From Lolium rigidum (lineage: Eukaryota > Streptophyta > Magnoliopsida > Poales > Poaceae): 64,000 nt of DNA. Each line of letters opens with the position of its first letter. Positions within the stretch are counted from its first letter, which is position 1. The DNA is taken from NCBI RefSeq assembly GCF_022539505.1, contig NC_061510.1, positions 266,733,687-266,797,686 on the forward strand, written 5' to 3'. Of the stretch, positions 24,000-36,956 are shown piece by piece. The notes below the pieces were generated by a model. The model worked only from the letters and a program-made list of their open reading frames with translations, was not told where the DNA came from and did no database searches. The translations under genes and the position numbers were made by a program.

Positions 24000-24941
24000 T
24001 CAACTTTGGCCAGGTGTATCGAGGCTTTCCTCCAATGGATGGTATGATAGCGTTTCTTGATGCACGTTGCAGATTATTCCATTGTGGCTTTCTCGGCTTG
24101 AGCCGTTTGTTTTGCGGGTGTGCAGCCGACGCAAAGTTTAGCTTGATCACCCACTTCTTCGCAATATCACTGAACTCATTGGATGTGATTCTTGCCTGTT
24201 GTCAGTGGCGATCTTTGTGAGCACTCAAACCACGAAGACAGACTTTTGCGAATTTAAGCTGGGATGCCCGTATGGTGAGTTTATCGGCAGCTTCCTATCC
24301 ACTTTGTAAATTTGTTGGCGACTACCAACATATACTCCTTCCTTCTGACGCCAAGACTTGTGGTTGCCTACCATGTCGAGGCCCCCATTGAGCAAGGGCC
24401 AAGACAAAGGTATTGGCATCGGCTCACTGCTTAGGGAGTGAGGTTTTGCGGCGAACCTGCGGCACCGCGTCACGGAGTTCGTACTATCTCCTTTGCGTCC
24501 TCTATTGCTGTCAACAGCGGTAAAATCCAGCTCAGAAAGACTTTAGTGGCAATAGCTCGGTGCTCGGTGGTGACCACAAATTCCTTCGTGTACATCCTTG
24601 GGATCATCCTTCCTTCTTCGGGTGTGGCGCACCTTTGTAGTACTCCCGAAATACGCTCGTTTGTATAGTTCCCCTTTGACCACGGTAAAAGCTTTGGATC
24701 GTCTAATCACTCGCCTTTGCTTCAGCTTGGACCGTCGGGTATTTCCTTTTTCGGGATATATGCTATGTACGTGCGCATCCATGGTATACGTATCATCATG
24801 ACCAGGTCCTGATCTTCCTCTTCTTCCTCTTGCTCTTCCTTGGTAGCCCCAGGGTTTTTCTCCTTCTTTTTGGTTTTGGCGACACCGTAGACCTCTCAGA
24901 TATCTCTTCCCCAAATACGCAGACCGGCAGGCGTAAGGCAT
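24000..24941 (-). pseudogene. Integrase remnant of the Tat-lineage element
   Basis: The minus strand from 24941 contains RRSKAFTVVKGELYKRAY, then VHEGICGHHRAP, the H2C2 zinc-binding segment typical of gypsy integrases. The catalytic core downstream (about 24470-24000) is only patchily readable and is frameshifted. Confidence 0.7.
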
Positions 24942-26099
24942 TGCGACCCGATGTTTCGCGAGACGTCGGCTTCATCGATGCTCAATCTGCTGATATGATT
25001 TACTTTGCATCCATCGAACAACTTCTCGAGCTCGTTGTAGACTTCCTATGTATCGCTATCATTACTATACGTTGGTACTGCAGTCGCATTTGGTTCATGA
25101 CTTCTTTGAGCCACCAACTGCGAGTCAGTAAGGTATTTAGTCGAGTTACGCGTAAGCTTTACGCCATCTTCATCCCATGTATGAGGGCTTCAGTGTTACT
25201 GCTTCATTGTTCAGATCACGTTTGGGAACGTCATCCTCGGAGTACTGTCGAGCTGTGTAGCCACGGTGATACTAAGTATCACACACACCAGACTCCTTCT
25301 AATCTCTTGGATCCGTCGAAGTTCATGGTCCAAGTTCACGATAAATCTGGTGGTCACGTGTTTTGCAGGCTCCATCCACTCTGCGATGAAGTCGGCAAGA
25401 TCTGCGACTTGATTGCTTTTCTTTTTTCATAGTGATGTCCCAGGGAGAAAGTTCTATTCCCCAAAGGGACACGCGTACAATGCTTCTGGATTGTTTAGTT
25501 ATATTTGACAAGGGAGCTTCATTGACCCTCACGATCGGGTGTGTTAGAAAAGTAGTGGTGCAATTCTATGCGGTTGTGAATACTCCATATGCTAGCTTTG
25601 AGTGCGAGGGTACCTTTGTTTCGAGAGCGATAACACTCATTGAGCGAAGTATCGGCCTCTGCACTCCGTGGAGTTTTCCTTCTTCTCCCTTTCGACGACA
25701 AGTCCAGTGCTTACCACACGGGTGTGGCCGCAATATACAGCAACGGAGGCTCCTTCTCTTTTAGGCGCCACCAAGATTGGGGTGTCGAGATTTTGCGTTG
25801 AGGTCCTCAAAGCTGCGTCAAACTTCTTCGTTCCATTGGAACTTGTCTCTGTTTGATCAAGGCGTAAAATGGTCGCGCCTTTTCTCTAACTTTGCGACGA
25901 ATCTGCTTAAAGCTGCGACTCGCCGGTTAGCTGATGTACTTCTTTCCAGCCGGTCGGCTTCCTCATCGTTACGATGGCTTGTATTTTCGAGGTTGCTGAT
26001 CCCTCTTGCTGATACTAGGAACCCGAAGTTCTCCTGCGAGGGACGCAAAGGAGCACTTTGTCGGGTTCAGAGCTTGGCGGAACTTATCGAGGTTGTCGA

Positions 26100-26461
26100 A
26101 AGTTTCCTTCGGGTCCTCAATTAAGTGTCGCCTTTTTTGGATGTTATGGCGACATCGTCGATGTATACTTGTACATTTTCCCTATGCACTCACGCTGAGC
26201 CTGCACGCATCATCGGCGTCACGTTGCTCCCAGCGTTTTTCAACCCGAAGGGCATTGTTGATAGCGGAACGCGCCGTAAGGGGTGATGGCAGCTGTTTCT
26301 CTCTCATCATCCTCTTTCAATCTAATACGAGTTATAGCGAATAAGCATCCAGGAAGGAAGAGACGTTCACATCTGAGTGGGTCGATGATTTGATCGATCC
26401 TTGGAGGAGGAAAGTGATCCTTTGGACAATGTTTATTAAGACACGTAAAGTCGACGCACAT
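26100..26461 (-). pseudogene. Reverse transcriptase remnant of the Tat-lineage element
   Basis: Minus-strand frame at 26461 reads MCVDFTCLNKHCPKDHFPPP and continues RIDQIIDP, the RT block-1 motif of Tat/Ogre elements. In another frame YIDDV (the YxDD catalytic box) is encoded at 26165-26151. The split between frames shows decay. Confidence 0.85.
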
Positions 26462-27009
26462 GCGAAGGACCTTCTGTGTTTTCTTGACACCCGGCCTTTG
26501 GGTTAGCTACCCATGTGGCCTCTGTCATGTGTTTCTTTGATAAAACACCTTCTCGCGAGTCGGTAATTTCAACGACCATAGCCTTGCCGTTTGGTTCCGA
26601 AAAACGCCGCTGAGAGGTTGTTTGATTGGTTTCGCGATTGGATCCAAGTGTAGGTGGTGCTCGGCAAGTTCCACAGGTACTCTCTGGCATGTCGGCTGGA
26701 CACCATCTGCGAAGATTTTCCGATTAGCTCACGGAGGAACTAGACGAGCGCGCTTTCCTATGCGAGGTCCATGTTATTTGCAATGGACGTCGTTTTCTTC
26801 GAGTGCGTTGGATGGATCTGCACTTCCTTGGAATCCTTTCTTTGTGTTGAAGGTTGACTCCTTGCTATGCCTCCCACATCTGGTAGTATGTAACGTGATG
26901 CAGCCGTGAGTTTTGACTCCATATACTCTGCTTGCATCCGAGAGAGTTTCAAAGCCGATGAAAATCCTTATCACATTTATCGGCAGCGAAAAACTTCCTT
27001 TAATCGTGA

Positions 27010-27456
27010 TTAGCCCTTAGGTCCAGGCATCCTCCACAACAGGTATGTATTATGTGTGCTTGCCTTGAACCTAGCGTATCTTTGGGCGCCCCAGCGGTAG
27101 TATGGTACTGTGATGGGAAATCCCGACTTCAAACTCCAGCCTTTCGATCTGTAATTCTCTCGGGTGCCAAAGCGAGACGTCGAGATTAATCCTTCCGGTG
27201 CAGGTAACTTGGTTTTATACGGTGTGATGCGAGTGAAAGCGTATCCGTTGGTTTGAGGTTCGCCGAGGATATGTTCATCTTCCTTAGTGTCATCTGCATA
27301 CATAAGGTTTAGGCTGCTTCCTCCGTCGATGAAAGCTCGCGATACGTCAAATCCTGCGATCACTGCTTTGGCAAAATAAGTCGCTGGCTGCCACTGGTCG
27401 AGGAACTTCTTGTGGGTGATCCGCAATTGTGAAACCAATGTCTTGTCCACGACCAA
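27010..27456 (-). pseudogene. Aspartic protease remnant of the Tat-lineage element
   Basis: The minus frame includes AVIAGFDVSRAFIDGGSSLN then LMYAD. The DGGSSLN motif is the retropepsin active-site loop as found in this lineage (D-G-G in place of D-T/S-G). The catalytic Asp is near position 27327. Confidence 0.8.
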
Positions 27457-28189
27457 TTGAGATACTCATTGTTGGTGGAGGCATCTTCTACTGCCATGAA
27501 CACATGCGCGAGATTACTTTACGAGCTCTATTGGATGGTACGCCCTTCACGGATCATCGAGACCGCTCCATGGGAGTTGGGGTCGACATATGGTGGTGGT
27601 GAGTCTTTGGTTGCTGCCGCTATTACGAGGCGGTGTCGATTTTCTTACGTGATTGCGGGAGGAGGTGGCAAGTGGATCTCACTCCTAGGTCCTTGGGGAT
27701 TTCGACTTGCTGCCACTGGCATGGGCTTGCGCGGCAGCCCTCATCATCGCTTGAAAGTTCCGAGCAATCTTTACGTAGATGTCTGACTTGCCTTACCCCA
27801 TTGTTGTCGACGAAGAAGTGCATCTGGCATGGGCCGTTCATCCCTATATCCTCGGTGGTGCAAAGGGCCTCTGAAACCTAGGACCGTTGTTTGGCCTATT
27901 ATTTCGCGAGTCATCTCTGTTGTCTGCCGTTGTTCAGCTGTCTGCGTTGTATAGTTATCTCACATTATTTCCTCCGAGTGTTTGATCGAAACCCAGCCGA
28001 AATTTGGCAGGTGGATCAGTAACTCGAGAAATCGAGAGAATCGTCGCTCTGCCTAGTAATTTCGACTTGCGGTCCTCCTCACGGTGACCTGTGTCGCTTA
28101 TTGTGCATGGCATCTTCGCCATCATGCCCATTTGTTCGCTATCTCCATCAGTCTTGATCTTGTTTTTGGGTTAGTTCTCCCCGGATCCA

Positions 28190-28650
28190 TCCATAGAAAT
28201 CTCCTCGTCGGACTCCTGCAACAAGCGCATCTATGGCTCTCTCGTCGGATATGTTTCTGCTGAGTTTTTGATGATGTTCCACCTTTGGATATACTTCCTC
28301 ATTGATTCATCATGTTTACGTCGACATGATCTCAACTCCTCCGAGTGTCGCAGGCTTTGCAAGTGGGCCAGGAAATTTTTGATGAATATGTCCTCAAAAT
28401 CGGTCCATTAGTTGATGGAACCTCTTTGGAAGCTTCTTTATCCAAGACCTTGTGGCTCCACTCAAGTGCACTGAGATACTGCATTGCCGTTGCCCTTGTG
28501 CCGTGATTAATTTCCACATCTCGAGGTAATCTACCAACCAATCCTCGGATCCTGCAAATCAGTCGAATTTTTGAAGTTATCGGGTAACTTAAACCCTGAG
28601 GGCACCGAGTTTTTCGGACCCTTCTAGTGAAACATGGTAACCCCACATAT
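28190..28650 (-). pseudogene. Gag remnant of the Tat-lineage element
   Basis: Minus-strand text includes GTRATAMQYLSALEWSHKVL and, further on, pieces resembling the IKNFLAHLQSLRHS and RQKHDESMRKYIQRW segments of Retrotrans_gag (PF03732) in grass Tat elements. Frames are interrupted. Confidence 0.7.
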
Positions 28651-29969
28651 ATCCCTTCGGCTAAATCTGGAGAATGTCGATGTTCCCTTCTATGTGTCGT
28701 TCGACAGTCTACCCTTCGCCTGCAGGTTCTGCGTCCGCTTGCTTTGTTCTCTCGGGAGCGTAGCTAGCAGCCGCGGGTCGTGGACTATTTGCCTTGTGCG
28801 TCCTTCGGGAGGCGTCGATCTGACAGCTGTTCCCATGGCTCCAACACCTGCCACAGCCATGTTATATAGTGCTTCCCTTGGATCTCCGGGAGGTTGGTGC
28901 GGATGCAAGGATAAGGCTTGCTCATCATGATACCCGGCTTACGGTGTTTTGGGAATAATGTTTCCTCTCGTGTCTATCGACTATAAAGGACATGTCGGGG
29001 TTTGAACTAGATTCTCTCTTTGCTTCGGGTATGTTTTGCAGCCTCGACCTTGCCTGTTAGAGCTTCTGCTTGGCTATCTCCCGAAGTTCACGAGTGTCGG
29101 CCGAGTGCGCCTCAGCACTGCTTGGCGGAGGCTGCCTCCTTCTCTCTGATTGGGAACCTCTGTTTGTTTTCCAATTCCCGTCCAGAGCAAGTCTCTATTG
29201 GTATGCCTGCAATTCCTCGGCCGTGGCGGCGGTTGTCGCCGTTGGTTGAGCCATCCATAGCTCTTGCGGCTCCATCCCATGCTTGCTTGTGACAGCTGAA
29301 CTCTCGGACGTGGTGTAGGCCCGACGTATTTGCTGCTAATCCTCGCCTCCAAATCGGGAGGGATCGGCGTATGGATTTCCCAAATCGTCGAAAGCCTCCG
29401 ATGTTTAGTCCTGATCACGACTTGCTTCTCCGATGGCGTGAGATTTGATGATATTTAGAATTACGCCTTCTTTGGATTCGGTAACACCATCATAGAGATT
29501 GGTGAAGACCTTTCCAACGGTGATAGATTTGTCGATGAAGTCGAAGTTGTCGGCGCTTTCAGAATCGGCTGCTTATATAGGAGTTCGCGGACGACTCGAA
29601 AGACATGTCGGCTGAAGATCTTGGCGGAGTTTTTCGCTTGCCTTGGTGCTTGACGAAGCGTGGCAAAGATGTTTCTTCGTGCTTGAGCTCGATCGATGAT
29701 GCAGGCTCGGAGATTCGGTATGTTCCTGAAAACTTCGGGAAGGTCGGAATTTCGAGGCGATAACTTCCTTCCTTCGACGCGAAAGTGGAACCTCCCGGCG
29801 TCATCTCCATGGGCTCCTCCGGATATGTATATGCATCCAAACGGGAGGCGGGTGAGGTACAAAATCAACGAGACCAGTTTAGTCTGTTTACCTCTGTCCA
29901 AGATGTTGCTTCTGCCGTGAGTCGACGATCTGGACGTGCCATGAGATCATGCTGCTAGCGCCTCTAATT

Positions 29970-29988
29970 CCCACGAGACGGCACCAAT
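29970..29988 (-). promoter_or_regulatory. Primer-binding-site-like motif of the Tat-lineage element
   Basis: Directly inside the 5' LTR on the minus strand: ATTGGTGCCGTCTCGTGGG. The position and the TGGTGCC core fit a PBS. The priming tRNA is not assigned. Confidence 0.6.
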
Positions 29989-30368
29989 TGACAAGGTATT
30001 AACTTGTCGAATGCCCACAAGTAGTAGACTAGGGTTTCAGTTGGATGTAGAGGGCAAGTAGATCTCGAAGGTTTCGTGAAAAGTACTCGACGAAGTAGAA
30101 ACTGGGGTTTACTCAACATGATTCGATGATTTTCTCGTCCCTCGACTCCCCTTATATATGAGGCGGAGCCGAGGGATTCATATTGTACACGTTCGGGAGT
30201 TGGGAAGGTTTCTAGCTCATCCCGTAAGATTACAAATAACACTTCTTATTACAACTCTAGCTTTCCCTAATAATATCTTTGGGCTCTAAGTCTTCTTATT
30301 CTTCATGTAGTGGGCACTCGGTAAACCCCGGGTACTATCCCAACGGGCCCATTAGGGATACTATGCCA
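29989..30368 (-). repeat. 5' LTR of the Tat-lineage element (380 bp)
   Basis: Pairs with 17349-17710. It carries a TATA box on the minus strand (CATATATAAGGGG, about 30150-30165). It is bounded outside by the CTCTA duplication and inside by the PBS-like motif. Confidence 0.8.
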
Positions 30369-30373
30369 CTCTA

Positions 30374-30713
30374 TGTTGACAATATCCATGAGATATACAT
30401 GTTATAAGTTGAAAGCAACCGCTGAAACTTAATCTTCCTTTGTGTTGCTTCAATACCTTTACTTTGATTTATTGCTTTATGAGTTAACTCTTATGCAAGA
30501 CTTATTGATGCTTGTCTTGAAAGTACTATTCATGAAAAGTCTTTGCTTTATGATTCATTTGTTTACTCATGTCATTTACCATTGTTTTGATCGCTGCATT
30601 CATTACATATGCTTACAATAGTATGATCAAGGTTATGATGTCATGTCACTCCAGAAATTATCTTTGTTATCGTTTACCTGCTCGGGACGAGCAGAAACCT
30701 AAGCTTAGGGATG
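30374..30713 (+). mobile_element. 3' internal region of copy A, second part, ending in the polypurine tract
   Basis: Continues the copy A internal sequence after the Tat insertion (CATGAGATATACATGTTATA, matching 47588). Ends with the PPT-like CTAAGCTTAGGGATG directly before the LTR. Confidence 0.85.
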
Positions 30714-32433
30714 TGATACGTCTCCGACGTATCGATAATTTCTTATGTTCCATGCCACATTATTGATGATATCTGCATGTTTTATACATACTTTATGTCA
30801 TATTTATGCGTTTTCCGGAACTAACCTATTGACGAGATGCCGAAGTGCCAGTTCCTGTTTTCTGCTGTTTTTGGTTTCAGAAATCCTAGTAAGGAAATTT
30901 TCTCGGAATTGGACGAAATCAACGCCCAGGGTCCTATTTTTCCACGAAGCTTCCAGAAGACCGAGGGGGAAAGGAAGTGGGGCCACGAGGCGCCGCCACA
31001 ACAGGGCGGCGCGGCCCAGGCCCTGGCCGCGCGGCCCTGGTGTGTGGGGCCCTCGTGTGGCCCCCCGCGTTGCCCTTCCGCCTACTTAAGGTCTCCGTCG
31101 CGAAAACCCTACCACGTTCGACGAAACCAGAGAAAACCTTCCAGAGCCGCCGCCATCGTGAATCCAAGATCTGGGGGACAGGAGTCTCTGTTCCGGCACG
31201 CCGCCGGGACGGGGAAGTGCCCCCGGAAGGCTCCTCCATCGACACCACCGCCATCTTCATCAACGCTGCTTGTCTCCCATGAGGAGGGAGTAGTTCTCCA
31301 TCGAGGCTCGGGGCTGTACCGGTAGCTATGTGGTTAATCTCTCTCCTATGTACTTCAATACAATAATCTCATGAGCTGCCTTACATGATTGAGATTCATA
31401 TGATGATGCTTGTAATCTAGATGTCATTATGCTAGTCAAGTGGATTTTACTTATGTGATCTCCGGAGACTCCTTGTCCCACGTGTGTAAAGGTGACGAGT
31501 GTGTGCACCGTGTGGGTCTCTTAGGCTATATTTCACGAATACTTATTCACTGTTATGAATGACATAGTGAAGTGCTTATTTATATCTCTTTATGATCGCA
31601 ATGTGTTTTGTATCACAATTTATCTCGTGTGCTACTCTAGTGATGTTATTAAAGTAGTTTATTCCTCCCGCACGGTGTAATGGTGACAGTGTGTGCATCG
31701 TGTAGTACTTGGCGTAGGCTATGATTGTGATCTCTTGTAGATTATGAAGTTAACTATTGCTATGATGGTATTGATGTGATCTATGCCTCCTTTCGTAGCG
31801 TGAAGGTGACGAGTGTGCATGCTATGTTAGTACTTGGTTTGGTTATGTTGATCTGTCGTGCACTCTAAGGTTATTTAAATATGAACATCGAATATTGTGG
31901 AGCTTGTTAACTCCGGCATTGAGGGTTCGTGTAATCCTACACAGTTAGTGGTGTTCATCATCCAACAAGAGAGTGTAGAGTCTAGCATCTATCTATTTAT
32001 TCTGTTATGTGATCAATGTTGAGAGTGTCCACTAGTGAAAGTATGATCCCTAGGCCTTGTTCCTAAATATCTGCTATCGCTGCTTGTTTACTTGTTCTCA
32101 CGCATCTGTATTGTCCGCAATATTACCACCATCAACTACACGCCGGCAAGCACTTTTCTCGGTGCCGTTACTACTTGCTCATACTTATTCATACCACACT
32201 GTATTTCACTATCTCTTCGCCGAACTAGTGCACCTATTAGGTGTGTTGGGGACACAAGAGACTTCTTGCTTTGTGGTTGCAGGGTTGCATGAGAGGGATA
32301 TCTCTGACCTCTTCCTCCCTGAGTTCGATAAACCTTGGGTGATCCACTTAAGGTAAACTTGCTGTTGTTCTACAAACCTCTGCTCTTGGAGGCCCAACAC
32401 TGTCTACAAGAATAGAAGCACCCGTAGACATCA
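30714..32433 (+). repeat. 3' LTR of Athila-like copy A (1,720 bp)
   Basis: Starts TGATACGTCTCCGACGTATC and ends GTAGACATCA, alignable throughout with the LTRs at 54870 and 60266. Contains the CCTACTTAAG promoter-like element near 31080. The following GGATG would be the right-hand target duplication; the left partner is not in the window. Confidence 0.9.
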
Positions 32434-32957
32434 GGATGTCACCTTATAAAATGGTTTATGGGAAAGCTTGTCATTTACCTTTAGAACTAGAGCACAAAGC
32501 TTATTGGGCTGTGAGAGAACTAAATAAAGATCCTAAACTTGCCGGTAAGAAAAGATTGCTACAATTGAGTTCTCTAGATGAATGGAGAAGTGAAGCTTAT
32601 GAAAATGCTAAAAAATTTAAGGAGAAAGTTAAGAAATGGCATGATAGAAGAATTATCAAAAGAGACTTTAATGTTGGGGATAAAGTCCTATTGTATCGGT
32701 CTCGTCTCAGATTTTTTGCAGGGAAATTGCTCTCAAAATGGGAAGGACCATATGTCATTGTGGAGGTGTATCGTTCGGGGGCAATAAAGATTGGTTCTCT
32801 GAAAGGTGATGCCACACAAGTAGTGAATGGACAAAGGCTCAAGCACTATATTTCCGGAGATTCTTATAATGAAGATGTTGATGTTATTCGAGTGGTGACT
32901 CCGGAAGCTTTCATCAAAGGTCAAATTGACAGTTCTGCAGAGTTCGACTTTGAATAG
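32434..32957 (+). pseudogene. Integrase C-terminus of an autonomous-type Athila element (5'-truncated by the LTR insertion)
   Basis: Open frame of about 173 codons beginning MSPYKMVYGKACHLPLELEH, then AYWAVRELN. Further motifs are FNVGDKVLLYRSRLRFFAGK, LLSKWEGPYVIVEVYRSGAI and VVNGQRLKHY, the integrase C-terminal chromatin-proximal region of the Athila lineage, ending in a stop. The catalytic core lies upstream and is removed: the copy A LTR ends at 32433 exactly inside the gene. Confidence 0.9.
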
Positions 32958-33297
32958 GTAACAGTTCTGGTAATAAAAATTCCGCGTTTAACTTTCCGAC
33001 AATGTTTTTGCTATTTTTGGAAAATATGAAAAATTACGAGATCGAAACGGAGAGGAGGAGACGCACGAGGGCGTGCCCCTATAGGCCGGCGCGGGCCCCA
33101 GCCTGGCCGCGCCGCCCTATGAGAGGATGGCCCCTCAGAGTCCCTCTCCAACTCTGGTTTGACCTGGTACTTTCCTTCTGTCGTGAAAATTTCTGCTATA
33201 TAATCTCCCGGACCCCTGGAGGTCCGTATATCGTTTTCTCGTCGTGTTTTGTTTCGAGCTGTTTTCTGCCAGGATCTGTTTTTGATCTAGAAGCACC

Positions 33298-33645
33298 ATG
33301 GTCTCCAACAACAAGGACAAGGAGCCTTTTGAGGAAGAAGTGAAGAAGATGCCATCAAAAAGAGAGCGACAAGCTGTTGGGAGTAAGCAAATCTTGGTGG
33401 GATCGGTTAACACTCGGCATTCTTTTTCTCATAACTTGCAGGGACCCTTACCACCTGCTCCTAGCCTCAACTCTTTCCCTGCCTTGGAGGAAGCTTTACG
33501 GGTTACCGATGAATTTTGTGATCAATACCGTGCTCTGAGAAGGGAAGTGGAGATACTTCAGGAGGAGAACAACCGACTTCGCAGAATGCTAGAGCGGTTC
33601 CTCACTCCCATCAGGGTTTTCCCACCATCACCGCCGAAGGAGTAA
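33298..33645 (+). CDS. 115-aa coiled-coil ORF downstream of Athila integrase
   Basis: Starts at ATG 33298. N-terminal half is charged (NNKDKEPFEEEVKKMPSKRE); the C-terminal third, about residues 70-105, is a leucine-rich heptad-like helix (YRALRREVEILQEENNRLRR, then MLERFL), ending PPSPPKE. It is typical of the small ORF that follows pol in grass Athila elements, where an env-like ORF can lie. No membrane segment or signal peptide is visible. Function unknown. Confidence 0.55.
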   Translation: MVSNNKDKEPFEEEVKKMPSKRERQAVGSKQILVGSVNTRHSFSHNLQGPLPPAPSLNSFPALEEALRVTDEFCDQYRALRREVEILQEENNRLRRMLERFLTPIRVFPPSPPKE

Positions 33646-35448
33646 TTCATCATTGGTATTGGCACCCCCTTGGTTTGTTCCAAGCTTGGTGGGGGTGCCG
33701 CGGTATCACATCATCACTATCTTTTATCTTTTTACTATCAAGTAGTGTCATATCATGAGTAGGGAAGTTATCATATAAGATGGTTGCAGTGTGGAAGTAT
33801 CTCTCTTTAGTTGGTTATCTATGTATCCCTTGGTGTGAGTTATCGTTATGGAATATTAATGAGAAGTTTTATCATTTACATATTGCACACCTTATTTTAG
33901 TTTGCAATATCTATTATATGAGTGATCTTGTTGTTAGTATTGGTATCACTTTGGGAGCATTGAGTAAATCCATTTGGTTTTGGCAAACTTAGCATTGGTC
34001 AATAGCAACAACACTTTGAGTTTAAGTAGAAAAAGGAAGTACATGTAGATATGTTATTTCATTATCTGTCCTTCTTGTTAGCTCTTAGCTTAGTATTCTA
34101 AAGTTAAAATTGTTTGTGCTTACAAGGAAGATGCATGATTGTTTCTATCACATGTATATTTGTTTGTTTCCCTCAACTCTTATGCTTGCTAACCAACCTT
34201 GCTAGCCAAAGACCTGTACTGAGAGGGAATGCTTTTCGTACATCCGAACCTTAACCCAAACCTATGCCATCAGTGTCCACCATAACTACCTACTATGTGG
34301 CATTTCCCTGCCATTCCAAGTAAATATTTCATGTGCTACCTTTAAACAATTCAAAAGTTATCATCCCTTATTTGTGTCAATGTTTTATAGCTCATGAGGA
34401 AGTATCTGGTGTTTTTTGTTTCAATCTTGTTGGGAAACTTTCACTAATGGACTAGTGGCTTCATCCACTTATCCAATAATTTTGCAAAAAGAGCTGGCAA
34501 CGGGGTTCCCAGCCCCAATTAATTAACTTTCATTAATAATTCTCTTCACATGTTTTGCCCTGATTCATCAGTAAGCAACTTAATTTTGCAATAGACACTC
34601 CTCCATGGTATGTGAAATGTTGGAAAGCACCCGAGGATTCGGTTAGCCATGGCTTGTGAAAGAAAAGGTTGGGAGGAGTGTCATCCTTAAATAAACTAAA
34701 GTACATGTGTAAACAAAAGAGAAGAGGGATGATCTACCTTGCTTGGTAGAGATAACGTCCTTCATGGGAGCCGCTCTTTGGAAGTCTGTTTGGCAAGGGG
34801 GTTAGAGTACCCACTACCATTCGTTGACAACAACAAACACCTCTCAAACTTTACTTTTATGCTCTCTATACGATTTCAAAACTTAAAAAGCTCTAGCACA
34901 TGATTTAATCCCTGCTTCCCTCTGCGAAGGGCCCATCTTTTACTTTATGTTGAGTCAGTAAACCTATTTCCCTCTATCTTAAGCAAGCAATTGAGTTGTT
35001 GTGATCAAACCATTTATATTGTGATCTACTTAATCATGCCTTTTACTCTTCCTTGTTTAGTACAAGTTTTATCCGAATGAATATAGCTTTGAAGGTTATC
35101 AATGATTATGAGGAGATTATTATGATTGAGTATGCAAGTTTCGCTATATAAGCTTTAATATAAGAACGCTGCTCGATAGATAAGTACAATCTGTCAACTA
35201 TTCTTTGACCAAGAACGAAGTTTGCCATCACCAATTATGATTTCCTATCCACCTTTATTTGTGATTTCCTTCTACTTGTTTCAAGTTGAATTATATGAGG
35301 AAGTTGTTCACTAGAATGTTTTGTGTGAATCAATATGATGCTTCTTGTCCGTATTTTATTTATCGACTCTTCACTCCATAAACATGTGGTCTTGTTTACT
35401 GAGTTCAGTCTCGCTTGGGGACAAGCGAAGTCTAAGCTTGGGGGGAGT
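33646..35448 (+). mobile_element. 3' untranslated internal region and polypurine tract of the Athila element
   Basis: Non-coding and AT-rich. Ends with CTAAGCTTGGGGGGAGT immediately before the LTR start TGATACG, a good PPT. Confidence 0.8.
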
Positions 35449-36956
35449 TGATACGTCCATTTTGCATCACTATTTTATATCATAATTTATTGTTATTCAT
35501 TGATATATTTCATATTTAGAGATGATACTTATGTTATTTCACCTATTTTAAATGTTTCATGATTATTGGAGAATCACTCACCGGAGTCAGGATTCTGCTG
35601 GAAAAAGCACCGTCAGAATGCAATATTTCTGAAGATCAACAATTGAAGGAAATTACACCGAAGATCTTATTTTTCCAGAAGAATGAGCCAGCCAAAAGGA
35701 GGGGCCGAGGAGGGCCGCCATGGGCCCCCCAGAGGCCGGCGCGGGCCCTGCCCTGGCCGCGCCGCCTTGTGGGGAGGGGCCCACAGCCCCTCTCGGCCGC
35801 CTCTCTTTCGCGTACTTCATCTACCCGAAAACCTAAGGTGCTGGGAATAATCGCGAGGAGACACAGCCGCCTCTGCGGGGCGGAAAACACCAGAGAGAAA
35901 AGAGCTCTCCGACCAGCTGAAATCCGCCCGGGAAATTCCCTCCCGGAGGGGGAAATCGACGCCATCGTCACCGTCATCGAGCTGGACTTCATTGGGATCA
36001 TCATCACCATCATCTCCACCACCGTCACCGTCATCTCCACCGCTGCACCTCGTCACCGCTGTAACATCTAGGGTTGAATCTTGATTGTTTCATAGGGGAA
36101 ACTCTCCCGGTATTGATTACTCCTTGTTATTGATGCTATTGAGTGAAACCATTGAACCAAGGTTTATGTTCAGATTGTTATTCATCATCATATCACCTCT
36201 GATCATGTTCCATATGATGTCTCGTGAGTAGTTCGTTTAGTTCTTGAGGACATGGGTGAAGTCTAAATGTTAGTAGTGAACTATGTTGAGTAATATTCAA
36301 TGGTTTGATATTTAAGTTGTGGGGTTATTCTTCTAGTGGTGTCATGTGAACGTCGACTACATGATACTTCACCTTTATGGGCCTAGGGGAATACATCTTG
36401 TATTCGTTTGATAATTGTGGGGTTGCCGGAGTAACAGCAACCTGAACCCCCATTGGTATATCGATGCAGGAGGGATAGCAGGATCTCAGAGTTTAAGACT
36501 GTGGTTAGATTTATCTTAATTACTTTCTTGTATTTGCGGATGCTTGCAAGGGGTATAATCACAAGTATGTATTAGTCCTAGGAAGGGCGGTGCATTAGCA
36601 TAGGTTCACCGACACAACACTTATCAAAACAATGAAGATTAATCAACTATATGAAGCGAAAGCACTAGACTAAATTCCCGTGTGTCCTCAAGAACGTTTG
36701 GTCATCATAAGTAAACAAACCGGCTTGTCCTTTGTGCTAAAAAGGATTGGGCCACTCGCTGCAACTATTACTCTCGCATTTTACTTACTTGTACTTTATT
36801 TATCTGCTATATCAAAACCCCTGAATACTTGTCTGTGAGCATTTACAGTGAATCCTTCATCGAAACTGCTTGTCAACACCTTCTGCTCCTCGTTGGGTTC
36901 GACACTCTTATTTATCGAAAGTACTACGATACACCCCCTATACTTGTGGGTCATCA
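35449..36956 (+). repeat. 3' LTR of the Athila element (1,508 bp)
   Basis: Starts TGATACGTCCATTTTGCATC and ends CTTGTGGGTCATCA, a very common grass Athila-lineage LTR. The end is supported by the TG...CA form and loss of similarity after 36956. The 5' LTR is not in the window. Confidence 0.85.

Larger units (their letters stand above)
17349..30368 (-). mobile_element. Degenerate antisense Tat-lineage Ty3/gypsy retrotransposon, 13,020 bp
   Basis: Bounded by TG...CA and the 5-bp duplication CTCTA at 17344-17348 and 30369-30373. The rejoined flanks restore the ancestral Athila-like sequence seen at 47570. The minus strand gives domains in the order gag (about 28650-28190), protease (27456-27010), reverse transcriptase (about 26460-26100) and integrase zinc-binding (about 24941-24543), the order of Ty3/gypsy elements. 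All are broken by stops and frameshifts. Between integrase and the 3' LTR about 5 kb carries plus-strand coding remnants (antisense ORF). The LTRs are about 360-380 bp, short for such a long element. Confidence 0.85.

Noticed and set aside
24830..25432. 200-codon plus-strand frame
   Set aside because: Lies antisense to the integrase/RT region of the Tat-lineage element with no similarity I recognise and no start context; shadow of degenerate pol.
30837..31325. 162-codon frame and others in the LTR at 30714
   Set aside because: Inside LTR U3/R/U5 sequence shared by all copies but not conserved as a frame between them.
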